NCBI GenBank assembly: GCA_036378675.1
Contig: DASUWA010000009.1
Location: 1-64,000 of the forward strand
Origin: Acidimicrobiales bacterium
GTDB lineage: Bacteria > Actinomycetota > Acidimicrobiia > Acidimicrobiales > Palsa-688
Length of the DNA: 64,000 bases
Direction of reading: 5' to 3'
Both the position numbers and the translations under genes were made by a program. The notes beneath the pieces were generated by a model, which saw nothing but the letters and a program-made list of their open reading frames with translations, made no database searches and was not told where the DNA came from. Below are positions 43,901-51,066 of the stretch, in pieces (the first letter of the stretch is position 1; each line of letters opens with the position of its first letter).

Positions 43901-44289
43901 TCCTCCCACTCGAGGTACTTGGGGGAGGTGATCGCCGAGTTGGACCTGAACGCCTCCTCCAAAAGGAGTCGGACCGCGTCGGGGGCGAGTATGACATCGT
44001 CGTGGCAGAAGAGGTAGTGCGACGCCCCCTCCACGAGTTGGCGCACCTGGTTCGCGGCGCGTCCGAACCCGACCCGCTTCTCGAGTCGCCAAACGAAGGC
44101 GCCCGGAAGCACGGAGTCCACCAGCGGGGTCGGGTCGACGGCGCTTGCGGAGTCGACCACGACGACCGACACGTTGGGGTAATCCTGAGCCGCCAGCGAC
44201 GAGAGCGCCTGCTCGAGCCAGGGCCCTGAATCGCATGTAACAACGACCGCCACCACGGCTGGTGCGGGCGGCTGAGAATCCGGCTGCAT
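40912..44289 (-). CDS. Large GT2 family glycosyltransferase with polytopic membrane C-terminus
   Basis: A 1125-residue protein. Residues 10-260 form a GT-A (GT2) domain: VVAVVVTCDSGPWLEQALSS, acidic CHDDVIL in place of DxD, and FGEDLDLCWRARVVGGRITV. After an amphipathic region there are about twelve membrane helices (residues about 390-760, starting LAMLILLVVAIVLLVGS), then a soluble outer domain and a last helix (EIALWLLALGFVTLDI). A Gly/Ala-rich loop (about residues 1010-1035) precedes the last helix. Related large GT2 proteins in actinobacteria accompany DUF5719 and act in cell-wall polysaccharide synthesis; sugar unknown. It heads a two-gene operon. Confidence 0.88.
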   Translation of the reverse strand: MQPDSQPPAPAVVAVVVTCDSGPWLEQALSSLAAQDYPNVSVVVVDSASAVDPTPLVDSVLPGAFVWRLEKRVGFGRAANQVRQLVEGASHYLFCHDDVILAPDAVRLLLEEAFRSNSAITSPKYLEWEDPERLLAVGATADKVGVLQDLVDPGELDQAQHDGVREVLVAPAGVSLVRADLFEALGGFDETIDQFGEDLDLCWRARVVGGRITVVPAARVMHLQAVKRGVRAGWGTLQGRRRAAAAAEGNRLRTLLTCYRWFDVAWIFPLSVAWILGEAATRLVQGRPGEAGRTLSSFFGGLREPGRLWKARHALQRHRRVGDAAIRKLQSRGNARLRGFIRARIEGVREGLPPAPVVKRVQPTGYEEPTEVPVYATPETDPETTPVSADRRLAMLILLVVAIVLLVGSRSLLGREIPAVGHIPNTSTGIGPMWSQWWSTWQTAGLGAATPSAPAVGLLALLGTVLFGAVGVLQHVVVLGPLVLGPLGAYRAARWWGSRRGKVAAAVVYAVCPLPYNALARGHWGALLAFGAAPWVIGWLGRLSGQVPFPVTPVSRIYARAAALAVLVAVVGAVAPSWLFVVPLVALGLLAGSALAGMPGGGLRMFLLGLATAFGAVVLLLPWSGTVLGSRVSTAGPSLGAGGRLGFGAVLRFQTGPFGHGVLGWALLVVAALPLFIGRGWRLAWAARLWSVAVLCFAAAWAGSRGWVPALPPDVVLAPAAAALAGSAALGAAAFELDLPGYRFGWRQLAAGIAAVAVALAAVPLLAATKTGRWQVPSADPASELPFLPDTAHGDYRVLWVGSPDALPLAGYQLSTGVAYGTSYDGPPNLGDLWVTGRRGAAGQLASDVRLVEGRLTTKLGHLLAPAGVLFVVVPNHTAPAGAGGFATPPPASLLQGLSLQTDMQVVDQVDSNYTVYRNAAWMPVKAALPESALAVARAGAAGRVELQQLDLSGAVPVLTGPGNVTSGRVAAGSTVYVASTRDGGWNLQVGSSSLSPRPGFGWGMRFKVPGGGGSPGGGSAGGGGAGTAASGGAPRLVRATLHAPSPLGIRAAQVVEIALWLLALGFVTLDIRKRRNEDVDPEVVRPEWFVPVSPAADRRNWRSGPSSSSLGAEDMKGDEVWADV

Positions 44290-44395
44290 TTTGGCGGGCC
44301 AGCCTAGTTGGCGGGTATATGACTATGGCTGCAGGCGAGGGCGGTATCACGCCCGCTACACCGCCGCAGTCTGTGACAAACGACACGACGTTGGG

Positions 44396-44466
44396 TGCTT
44401 GCAGAGTGCTTGCAACTGTTATACATTCGGTACTGACAGCAAGCATTAGCAAGCCGCCAGCAAGCA
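44396..44466. promoter_or_regulatory. Phased operator cluster around the phasin-like gene promoter
   Basis: Five 6-7 bp motifs: TGCTTGC at 44396-44402 and 44407-44413, and their reverse complement GCAAGC(A) at 44439-44445, 44449-44454 and 44460-44466. Spacing within each group is 10-11 bp, one helical turn, so all sites face one side of the DNA. Between the groups lies TATACA (44420-44425), a plausible -10, with TTGCAG (44399-44404) as a weak -35. A regulator binding here would cover -35 and the early transcribed region. Confidence 0.6.
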
Positions 44467-44511
44467 TCCGCCCCCCGGCGAGAATGCCGAGGTGGCAGCC
44501 CAGGAGGACGA

Positions 44512-45042
44512 ATGCCTGACATCACCTTCCCGACCTTCCCGCAAGTCGACATCAACAAGGCCGCGACCGACGTGAACAACGCGTTGAAGGACACCGCGTA
44601 CGTTGCCGTCGGGCTCGGGGTTCTCGGCTTCCAGCGGGCGCAGGTCCGCCGGGTCGAGCTGACCAAGCAGATCGACGAGTTCGGCAAGCAGTTCGAAGCT
44701 CAGCTCGCCAACATCGGCGACCTGCCCACCACCATCAGCAAGCAGATCGAGACCTACCGCAAGCAGGCGATCAGCCAGTACGGGCAGTTCGGCGAGCAGG
44801 TCAGCGAGAACTTCTCGTCCGCCGGCAAGGTCCTCGAAGGACAGGCGGAAGCAATCCGCCTGCAACTGACCGGGCTGGTGAAGACCCTCGACGAGCGGCT
44901 CCAGCCGGTCCGTCGCCAGGTCGACGAGCAGTTCGACCGCCTCGAGGAGCGCCTGCCCGAGAGCGCCAAGTCGGTCGTCCAGACCGTCCGGGCCGCGGCT
45001 ACTACGCCGGAGCAGCTCTTCCGCACCGCCGTCGGCCTGTAA
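44512..45042 (+). CDS. Phasin / HbhA-like coiled-coil protein
   Basis: A 176-residue, almost entirely helical protein. MPDITFPTFPQVDINKAATD leads to a semi-hydrophobic helix (DTAYVAVGLGVLGFQRAQVR) and a long amphipathic coiled coil (VELTKQIDEFGKQFEAQLAN, AEAIRLQLTGLVKTLDERLQ). This resembles phasins, which coat polyhydroxyalkanoate granules, and the heparin-binding haemagglutinin of mycobacteria, which binds lipid bodies and membranes; the two are not separable here, and the strong basic Lys-rich C-terminal repeat of HbhA is missing. AGGAGG lies 5 nt before the ATG. It stands alone behind a promoter with a phased operator cluster. Confidence 0.7.
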   Translation: MPDITFPTFPQVDINKAATDVNNALKDTAYVAVGLGVLGFQRAQVRRVELTKQIDEFGKQFEAQLANIGDLPTTISKQIETYRKQAISQYGQFGEQVSENFSSAGKVLEGQAEAIRLQLTGLVKTLDERLQPVRRQVDEQFDRLEERLPESAKSVVQTVRAAATTPEQLFRTAVGL

Positions 45043-45132
45043 CACCGGCCCGGCTGGGGCCCCAACCCCAGCCTCCTCCGGAGCACGGGGACCCCAACCC
45101 CGTCCCCGGCCGTAACAACCGGCACGGCTGGG
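45040..45132. repeat. Duplicated stop-codon segment after the phasin-like gene
   Basis: TAACACCGGCCCGGCTGGG (45040-45058), beginning with the gene's TAA stop, recurs as TAACAACCGGCACGGCTGG (45113-45131). Between the copies CCCCAACCCC occurs twice. The rest of the gap to 45164 shows nothing else. Confidence 0.6.
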
Positions 45133-45164
45133 CCCCGGCCCAGTCCCGCTTATCCCCCCGCTGG

Positions 45165-46076
45165 CTAGCGGCCGGCCGCCGAAGCGGCCGGCCGTTTCCA
45201 GTACCCGACAACATCGGCGAGGGTCTGATCCAGGTCGACCTCGGGTCTCCACCCGGTGGCGGCGTGCAGCTTGGAAGGATCCCCGCGCAGTTCCGGGATC
45301 TCCACCGGACGGACCCGCTCCTGGTCGACGATGACCGGGAGATCGAGACCGGCGACGCGCAGCAATCGCCCCGCCACCTCCCGGATGCTCACCGCTGTCC
45401 CGCTGCAAACGTTGTAGGCCTGGCCCGGCTCGCCCGCATCGAGGAGCATCCGGTAGGCGCGCACCACGTCCCGCACATCGGTGATGTCCCTTCGGGCATC
45501 GAGGTTCCCGGTATAGAGAGCGTCCGCACCCGATGCCATGGCTTCGGCGACCTGCTTGGCCAGCGCCGGCACGACGAAGTCGGGCCTCTGCCCGGGCCCG
45601 GTGTGGTTAAACGGACGCACCCTCACGACCTCCAGCCCCTCCCCCAACCAGGCCTGGATGCCGGCCAGCTCCGCCGCCGCCTTGCTCGCCGCGTAAGGGC
45701 TTACCGGGGCGAAGGGCGCATCCTCTCCGACCGGAAGCTCGGAAGGGCGCACCCGCCCGTAAACCTCGGAGGAGCTCACCAGCAGCACCCGGGGGCGCCG
45801 GGCACAGCCGAGGGCTGCCGCCATCACATTGACCGCCCCGATCGTGTTGACCGTGTAAGTCGCAGGCTGGTCGACCCACGACGCCGAAACGCTCGCCTGC
45901 GCCGCCAGGTGGCAGATCGCGTCTGGTTCGGCCCGCACGACGGCCCTGGCTATAGCGGGTGCGTCGGTGACGTCGGCTTCGACGTCGAGCCCCACGGCCT
46001 CGTCGCCGTTCGACTCGAGATGGTCGAGAAGCCAGTGGCCGACAAAGCCCTTGCTGCCGGTGACGAGTACCCGCAC
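45165..46076 (-). CDS. NAD(P)-dependent sugar epimerase/reductase, GDP-6-deoxy-D-mannose reductase-like
   Basis: A 303-residue extended SDR: nucleotide loop VTGSKGFVGHWL, catalytic SSSEVYG and YAASKAAAE (Tyr-x-x-x-Lys), ARRDITDVRDVVRAYRML. The C-terminal ELRGDPSKLHAATGWRPEVD then LDQTLADVVGYW is characteristic of GDP-4-keto-6-deoxymannose reductases (Rmd), which yield GDP-D-rhamnose. No GDP-mannose 4,6-dehydratase is in the window. GTG 46076 is chosen because the Rossmann start (VVRVLVTG) falls there. It follows the GT4 gene by 11 bp. Confidence 0.82.
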   Translation of the reverse strand: MRVLVTGSKGFVGHWLLDHLESNGDEAVGLDVEADVTDAPAIARAVVRAEPDAICHLAAQASVSASWVDQPATYTVNTIGAVNVMAAALGCARRPRVLLVSSSEVYGRVRPSELPVGEDAPFAPVSPYAASKAAAELAGIQAWLGEGLEVVRVRPFNHTGPGQRPDFVVPALAKQVAEAMASGADALYTGNLDARRDITDVRDVVRAYRMLLDAGEPGQAYNVCSGTAVSIREVAGRLLRVAGLDLPVIVDQERVRPVEIPELRGDPSKLHAATGWRPEVDLDQTLADVVGYWKRPAASAAGR

Positions 46077-46087
46077 GACAACCGACG

Positions 46088-47239
46088 CTAGTGCCCCGCG
46101 ACTTCCGCGTAGACGGCCCGGATACCGCGAAGGGTGCTTTCGAGGGTGAGCTCTCGGCTGCGCGCCACACCCGCCTGGGCGAGACGCGTGCGCGCACCGT
46201 CGTCGTCGAGCAGCTCCTCGATGGCGTCCACCCAGGCTTGCGGCGAGGACGGCGACACCAACTTGGCTGCCCCGGCGGACACCTCGCGCATCGCCGGGAT
46301 GTCCGAGGCGACTACGGGGGTTCCCTGGCTCATCGCCTCCACCACCGGAAGGCCGAAACCCTCGTACCTGCTGGGAAACGTGAACAGCGCGGCGCCGCCG
46401 TAAAGCGCCCACAGCTCCTCCTCGTTGACCCGGCCGATCTGGCGCAGCGAGTCCCCGAGCGCGGCCCGGTCGGCCGGGTCCACCAACCCGTCCTCCAGCC
46501 AACCCGCATACCCGGCCACAACCAGATGCACATCAGGGTTGGCCCGTCTTCGGCGCAGCTCGGCCATCGCGGCGAGGATCGTGCCGACGCCCTTCCTGGG
46601 CTCGAAACTCCCCAACCACAGGACGTACATGCGGTCGGTCAGCCCGAGCGCACGCAGGATTCGGGCCCGGTGCTCCTGTTCGAGTGGCATCGGCTCGACA
46701 CCGTTGTGAACCACGCGGATCCGCTCCGGCTCGATCGACGTGTGCTCGGCGATGTCGGCCGCCGAGGCGTCGCTGACCGTGAGGACGATGTCCGCCCTCC
46801 GCTCCGCGGCGCGCAACCCGAGACGGTGGAAGTGCCGCCCGCGCCGAGGAAAGCTCTCCGGAAAAAGCTCCGAGGCGACGTCGTGAACGGTCACCACGAG
46901 AGGAACCTGGGGATGCGGCGGAACCGCGACGGACGGTGCGTGCACGAGGTCGGTATCCAACGAGCTCGGCAGGCGCGGGCGCCCAAAACGCAGCCAGCTC
47001 TCGTACAGGACCGGTCTGGTGAGACCAAGAATTGTCGCCGGGCCGGCCGTCGCCTGATCGCTGACACCCGCGGCCCGCAGAGCTGCGTTGACCGTTCGGC
47101 GAGGGTGCCGCGCGGTGAACGCGACTACCTGATCGTCAGGGAACAGCCGCGGAAGGCCGCTCAGGATCTGGGCGGTGTAGCGACCTATCCCTCCTGGAGA
47201 GTGGTAAAGCAGCTGCTCGGCGTTGACCGCGACTTTCAC
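46088..47239 (-). CDS. Glycosyltransferase family 4
   Basis: A 383-residue GT-B enzyme: N-terminal VKVAVNAEQLLYHSPGGIGR, acceptor loop VVTVHDVASELFPESF, then VLWLGSFEPRKGVGTILAAM and the donor-binding E-x7-E signature SRYEGFGLPVVEAMSQGTPV. It resembles mannosyl- and rhamnosyltransferases of the GT4 group. Its GTG overlaps the TGA of the neighbouring GT4 gene (GTGA, 47236-47239), so the two are coupled. Acceptor unknown, probably an envelope oligosaccharide. Confidence 0.9.
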   Translation of the reverse strand: MKVAVNAEQLLYHSPGGIGRYTAQILSGLPRLFPDDQVVAFTARHPRRTVNAALRAAGVSDQATAGPATILGLTRPVLYESWLRFGRPRLPSSLDTDLVHAPSVAVPPHPQVPLVVTVHDVASELFPESFPRRGRHFHRLGLRAAERRADIVLTVSDASAADIAEHTSIEPERIRVVHNGVEPMPLEQEHRARILRALGLTDRMYVLWLGSFEPRKGVGTILAAMAELRRRRANPDVHLVVAGYAGWLEDGLVDPADRAALGDSLRQIGRVNEEELWALYGGAALFTFPSRYEGFGLPVVEAMSQGTPVVASDIPAMREVSAGAAKLVSPSSPQAWVDAIEELLDDDGARTRLAQAGVARSRELTLESTLRGIRAVYAEVAGH

Positions 47240-48330
47240 CGGGAGCCCGCGATCTCTTCGTAAAGCGCGCGAGTTGCACTCGCTGCCGCGTCCCACGTGA
47301 AGCGCGCGACCCTGTTCTTCCCCTTCTCGACGAGTTGTTGCCGCAGCCCCTCGTCACCGAGAACCCGAGCGAGCGCGCCCGCCAAAGCATCGGTATCTCC
47401 CGGCTCGACCATGACTACTGCGTCGCCGGCGACCTCCGGCAAGGCGCCCGCTGAAGTCGCAACGACAGGGACGCCGAACGACATCGCTTCGAGCGGCGGG
47501 TAGCCGAAACCCTCGTATATCGACGGGTATGCGAAGACCTCCGCTCGGGAGACAAGAGTGCTCGCATCGCTCACCCAGCCGAGGCGTTTGATCTTCGCGC
47601 GGTTTGGGGATGATCGGATCGCCGCGTCGAGGTCATCCTCGCCCCACCCCGCGGGACCGGCGATCCACAGCTGTAGATCCGGATGGGACGACGCGATCCG
47701 GTCGAACGCGGAGACCAGGCCGGGGAAGTCCTTCCTCGGCTCCGTCCTACCAAGGCCGAGTATGTACGGCGGGCCGCCTTGGCCGCCCGTCGAGACAGCG
47801 GCGGGCGGGTCGAGCCCGGGCGGGATCACCCGGACTCTCGACGGCTCGACACCGAAATGGTCGACGATCTCCCGCGCGACCGAGCAGGCCCCGGTATGAA
47901 CCCACGCGCCTTGCCCGATCGCCCGCTCCACCAGCTGGGGATACCGACGGCTGGTGGCGGTGCAGAGCTCCGGATAGCGCACCGCGGTCAGGTCCCACAC
48001 GCTCACCAGCCGGGCGGCGTTCCGGGCTGGCGGCACGACATAGTTCGTGCCGTGCACCACGTCGATGTCGCCGGTCCACAACTCGACGGGTGGCATGTCA
48101 GCCCGGGCCCAGACCCGGAGAAGCGCCGCGGCGGGCATCGGCCCACGCGCGGGCTTGGACCCTTCGGGCAGGGCTTCGCGAACGCGGTGCCAGCCGCCGG
48201 CGGTGAGCCCGTAGCCGACGAGGGTCAGGTCGTCCCGTGCCGCGAGCTTGCGAACCAGCCCGCTGACTGCTCGTCCGATGCCGGTTCGGTCGCCGGCAAG
48301 CGGCGTGGCGTCGACGGCGACGGTCAACAC
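47236..48330 (-). CDS. Glycosyltransferase family 4
   Basis: A 364-residue GT-B enzyme similar in plan to the next gene: LTVAVDATPLAGDRTGIGRA start, VVHGTNYVVPP, YILGLGRTEPRKDFPGLV, and the donor motif SIYEGFGYPPLEAMSFGVPV. It lacks the clear acceptor-domain VHD motif of its partner. GTG 48330 puts the first beta-strand at the N-terminus and leaves 54 bp to the divergent cofD start. Together with the second GT4 gene and the GDP-sugar reductase it forms a three-gene glycan operon. Confidence 0.9.
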   Translation of the reverse strand: MLTVAVDATPLAGDRTGIGRAVSGLVRKLAARDDLTLVGYGLTAGGWHRVREALPEGSKPARGPMPAAALLRVWARADMPPVELWTGDIDVVHGTNYVVPPARNAARLVSVWDLTAVRYPELCTATSRRYPQLVERAIGQGAWVHTGACSVAREIVDHFGVEPSRVRVIPPGLDPPAAVSTGGQGGPPYILGLGRTEPRKDFPGLVSAFDRIASSHPDLQLWIAGPAGWGEDDLDAAIRSSPNRAKIKRLGWVSDASTLVSRAEVFAYPSIYEGFGYPPLEAMSFGVPVVATSAGALPEVAGDAVVMVEPGDTDALAGALARVLGDEGLRQQLVEKGKNRVARFTWDAAASATRALYEEIAGSR

Positions 48331-48372
48331 GGCCCCGAAAACTAGCCCGCCGGCGCAGCCTGACCGTCGGGA

Positions 48373-48378
48373 TAGGGT
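48373..48378 (+). promoter_or_regulatory. Putative -10 element TAGGGT, leaderless start of cofD
   Basis: TAGGGT is 6 nt before the GTG start at 48385, matching leaderless actinobacterial promoters. No ribosome-binding site is present, which supports the reading. Confidence 0.5.
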
Positions 48379-48384
48379 TTCCCG

Positions 48385-49353
48385 GTGATAGTGGCGCTGG
48401 CCGGAGGTGTTGGTGCAGCCCGGATGCTGCGGGGCCTGGTGTCGGTTGTCGAGCCCGGGAGCGTCACCGCGATCGTGAATACGGGCGACGACACGGTGAT
48501 GCACGGCCTGCACGTCAGCCCTGACCTCGACACGGTGACATACACCCTCGCCGGCATGATCAACCCGGATACGGGCTGGGGTCTGGTAGGGGAGACCTGG
48601 TCGGCGATGGAGCAGCTTCGGGCCTATAGCGCCGGACGGCTGAGCTGGTTCAACCTCGGCGACAACGATCTCGGTACCCACCTTTACCGCACCGCCAGGC
48701 TGGCCGAGGGCGCCACGCTCTCGCAGGTCACGAGCGAGATCGCCCGGCGCTGGGGTGTGGAGGTACGGCTGGTTCCGATGTCCGACGACAGGGTCGAGAC
48801 CCGAGTCGTCGTCGCTGACGGCGATGCTGAAGGGGAATCAGAGAGCGAGATCGGGTTCCAGGAGTACTTCGTGGGCCGCCGCCATGACGTGCCGGTCAGG
48901 TCGATTCGCCTGGCCGGCGTCGAAACCGCGTCAGCCGCACCCGGCGTTCTCGACGCGATCGCCGAAGCCAGCCTGCTGGTCATCTGCCCTTCCAACCCGA
49001 TCGTGTCCATCGGTCCGGTGCTCGCCACGGGAGGCATCGGGGACGCGGTGAGGGCGAGACGCGAAGCCTGCGTCGCCGTCTCGCCGATCATCGCAGGGCG
49101 GGCGTTGAAGGGCCCGGCCGACCGGATGCTCGAGGAGCTCGGCCATGAAGCCTCCGTGGTGGGAGTGGCCCGCGTGTGGGCGCCGTACGCGTCGACGTTG
49201 GTGATCGACGAAGCGGACTCGCATCTGGCAGACGGCGTGGAAAGTGCGGGGATGCGAGTCGTCGTCACCCCGACGGTCATGACCGGTCCGAGCGAAGCGG
49301 CAGCTCTGGCTCGAGTCGTCGTCGGTGAGGCACTCGCCAGTGGCGGTCGCTGA
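48385..49353 (+). CDS. cofD: 2-phospho-L-lactate / phosphoenolpyruvate transferase of F420 synthesis
   Basis: A 322-residue CofD (FbiA) enzyme that joins a phospho-lactyl or phosphoenolpyruvyl moiety from its GDP-activated form to the deazaflavin Fo. The N-terminal GGVGAARMLRGL, then VNTGDDTVMHGLHVSPDLDT, the GDNDLGTHLYRT metal/substrate site, and ICPSNPIVSIGPVL are all conserved. It overlaps cofE by 29 bp with the start used. Having both genes shows that the organism makes F420, in line with its actinobacterial nature. The symbol fbiA is used in mycobacteria. Confidence 0.94.
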   Translation: MIVALAGGVGAARMLRGLVSVVEPGSVTAIVNTGDDTVMHGLHVSPDLDTVTYTLAGMINPDTGWGLVGETWSAMEQLRAYSAGRLSWFNLGDNDLGTHLYRTARLAEGATLSQVTSEIARRWGVEVRLVPMSDDRVETRVVVADGDAEGESESEIGFQEYFVGRRHDVPVRSIRLAGVETASAAPGVLDAIAEASLLVICPSNPIVSIGPVLATGGIGDAVRARREACVAVSPIIAGRALKGPADRMLEELGHEASVVGVARVWAPYASTLVIDEADSHLADGVESAGMRVVVTPTVMTGPSEAAALARVVVGEALASGGR

Positions 49354-50074
49354 CTTGCTTCAAGAAGGGCGGACGCCTCGGGGCTTGACGATCACGCCTG
49401 TTGCCGGGCTCCCCGAGATTCGCCCGGGGGATGAGCTGGCGGCGCTCATCCTCGAAGCCGTCAGGCTCGAATCAGGTGACGTCGTGGTCGTCACCCAAAA
49501 AGTGGTGTCCAAGGCCGAGGGTCGCCTCGTCGGGATCGACCCCGACGACCCGGTGGCTCACAAGGACCTGGTACGCAAAGAAGCGGTGAGAATCCTCCGC
49601 CAGCGCGGGGACCTTCTCGTGACCGAGACCAAGCAGGGCTTCGTGTGCGCCAACTCGGGCGTCGATCTGTCCAACGTCGAGCGAGGCTGGGCGGCCCTCC
49701 TGCCGGTCGATCCCGATCGTTCGGCCCGGCGGATCAGAGACGGGATACGCGCCCGCTCGGGCGTGGAGGTCGGCGTGATCGTTTCCGACACGTTCGGCCG
49801 CACGTGGCGGCAGGGCCTGACGGACGTTGCTATCGGCACCGCCGGAGTCGCGGCAGTCGTCGATTTACGCGGCAGTCCCGACGCGCTGGGCAGGGAGCTC
49901 GCCGTGACCGAGGTATGCGTCGCGGACGAGCTGGCCGGTGCCGCGGAGCTGGTGATGGGGAAGTCGAGCGGCGTGCCCGTGGCAGTGGTACGGGGGGTCG
50001 ACCCTGCCTGGCTGCGCGAATCGTCGGTTCGCGCCGAGATCGTGCGCCCGTACAGCGAGGACCTGTTCCGTTAG
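49325..50074 (+). CDS. cofE: Coenzyme F420-0:L-glutamate ligase
   Basis: A 249-residue CofE-type ligase that adds gamma-linked glutamates to F420-0. Conserved blocks: TQKVVSKAEGRLV, TKQGFVCANSGVDLSNV, VIVSDTFGRTWRQGLTDVAIG and ELAGAAELVMGKSSGVPVAV. Mycobacterial FbiB carries an additional C-terminal FMN/nitroreductase domain; here it is absent, so dehydro-F420-0 reduction must be done by another protein. Start GTG 49325 overlaps the end of cofD; GTG 49340 is an alternative. Confidence 0.94.
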   Translation: MRHSPVAVADLLQEGRTPRGLTITPVAGLPEIRPGDELAALILEAVRLESGDVVVVTQKVVSKAEGRLVGIDPDDPVAHKDLVRKEAVRILRQRGDLLVTETKQGFVCANSGVDLSNVERGWAALLPVDPDRSARRIRDGIRARSGVEVGVIVSDTFGRTWRQGLTDVAIGTAGVAAVVDLRGSPDALGRELAVTEVCVADELAGAAELVMGKSSGVPVAVVRGVDPAWLRESSVRAEIVRPYSEDLFR

Positions 50075-50080
50075 GGCGCC

Positions 50081-50122
50081 GGCCGAGTCAGTCCGGCCGA
50101 GTCAGCCCGGCCGAGTCAGTCC
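50081..50122. repeat. 14-bp tandem repeat across the epimerase stop codon
   Basis: Three exact-length units of GGCCGAGTCAGTCC (second unit has one substitution) at 50081, 50095 and 50109. The last unit contains the minus-strand TGA stop at 50116-50118 of the epimerase gene; the earlier units carry the same TGA beyond the stop. It fills the convergent gap with cofE. Confidence 0.85.
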
Positions 50123-51066
50123 GGCTGCGCTCGGAACCAATCGATCACCGACGCTGCGCCTTCTTCGAGAGACGTCCACGGCGACCACCCGAGATGGATC
50201 CGCGCGCGCGAAGGATCGAGGCAGCTGCGCTCGAGCTCACCGGGTCGGGCTGGAGCACGGACAGGAGCCGAAGTGACTCCGGCGTAAGAAGCCATCGCTT
50301 GGTACAAACGGTTGACGCTTGTTTCGGAGCCGGTTCCGATGTTGAGGACAAGCCCACCGCCGCGTTCGGCGGCACGGGCGAAAGCGTCGACGACATCGTC
50401 GACATAAACGAAGTCGCGCGTCTGCTTCCCGTCGCCGTAGATGGTGCAGGGATGTCCTGACAGCATCCGGCCGGCGAAGATCGCGACAACGCCGGCCTCG
50501 CCGTGAGGATCCTGTCGGGGTCCGTAAACGTTGGCGAGAGCCAGCGAGGTGAACTCGAGATTGTGCAGCTCCCGGTACGCGTAGAGATAGTCGCTGACCG
50601 CCTTTTTCGCCACGCCGTAGGGGGAGATCGGGGTCTGCGCATGGGACTCTTTGACAGGGAGATCCGACGGGTCGGGATCGCCATAGATCGTCCCACCGCT
50701 CGACGCGAACACGACCTTCTGCGCACCCGAGGAGCGCGCTCCTTCGAGCATCCGCAGCGATCCGATGATGTTCACGTCGGCATCGAACGCTGGATCCGCA
50801 ACCGAAACCCGAACGTCCGCTTGAGCGGCGAGGTGAAACACGACGTCCGGGCGGCACCGGTTCATGAGCTCGATCAGATCGGGCGAGCGAACGTCGAGCT
50901 GATGAAAGCTCAACCGGCCGAGCTTGGCTTTGCGCGCGTCCGAGAGGTTGGCGAGCGAACCGGTCGAAAGGTTGTCGACGACATCGACGGTGTTGCCCTC
51001 GGCGAGCAACCTGTCCACCAAGTTGGACCCGATGAACCCGGCCCCGCCGGTAACCAAAGCTCTCAT
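50116..51066 (-). CDS. NAD-dependent epimerase/dehydratase, UDP-glucose 4-epimerase-like
   Basis: A 316-residue extended SDR: VTGGAGFIGSNLVDRLLAEG, VFHLAAQADVRVSV, ASSGGTIYGDP and YGVAKKAVSDYL (Tyr-x-x-x-Lys), ALANVYGPRQDPHGEAGVVA, DFVYVDDVVDAF. This fits the GalE-like group that works on UDP-hexoses. The exact sugar cannot be given. Its ATG overlaps the TGA of the nucleotidyltransferase gene (ATGA at 51063-51066). It is the last gene of the long glycan series. Confidence 0.87.
   Translation of the reverse strand: MRALVTGGAGFIGSNLVDRLLAEGNTVDVVDNLSTGSLANLSDARKAKLGRLSFHQLDVRSPDLIELMNRCRPDVVFHLAAQADVRVSVADPAFDADVNIIGSLRMLEGARSSGAQKVVFASSGGTIYGDPDPSDLPVKESHAQTPISPYGVAKKAVSDYLYAYRELHNLEFTSLALANVYGPRQDPHGEAGVVAIFAGRMLSGHPCTIYGDGKQTRDFVYVDDVVDAFARAAERGGGLVLNIGTGSETSVNRLYQAMASYAGVTSAPVRAPARPGELERSCLDPSRARIHLGWSPWTSLEEGAASVIDWFRAQPD

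Noticed and set aside
46077-46502. N-terminal extension of the GDP-sugar reductase
   Set aside because: The segment is an out-of-frame reading of the upstream GT4 gene; the Rossmann start lies at 46076.
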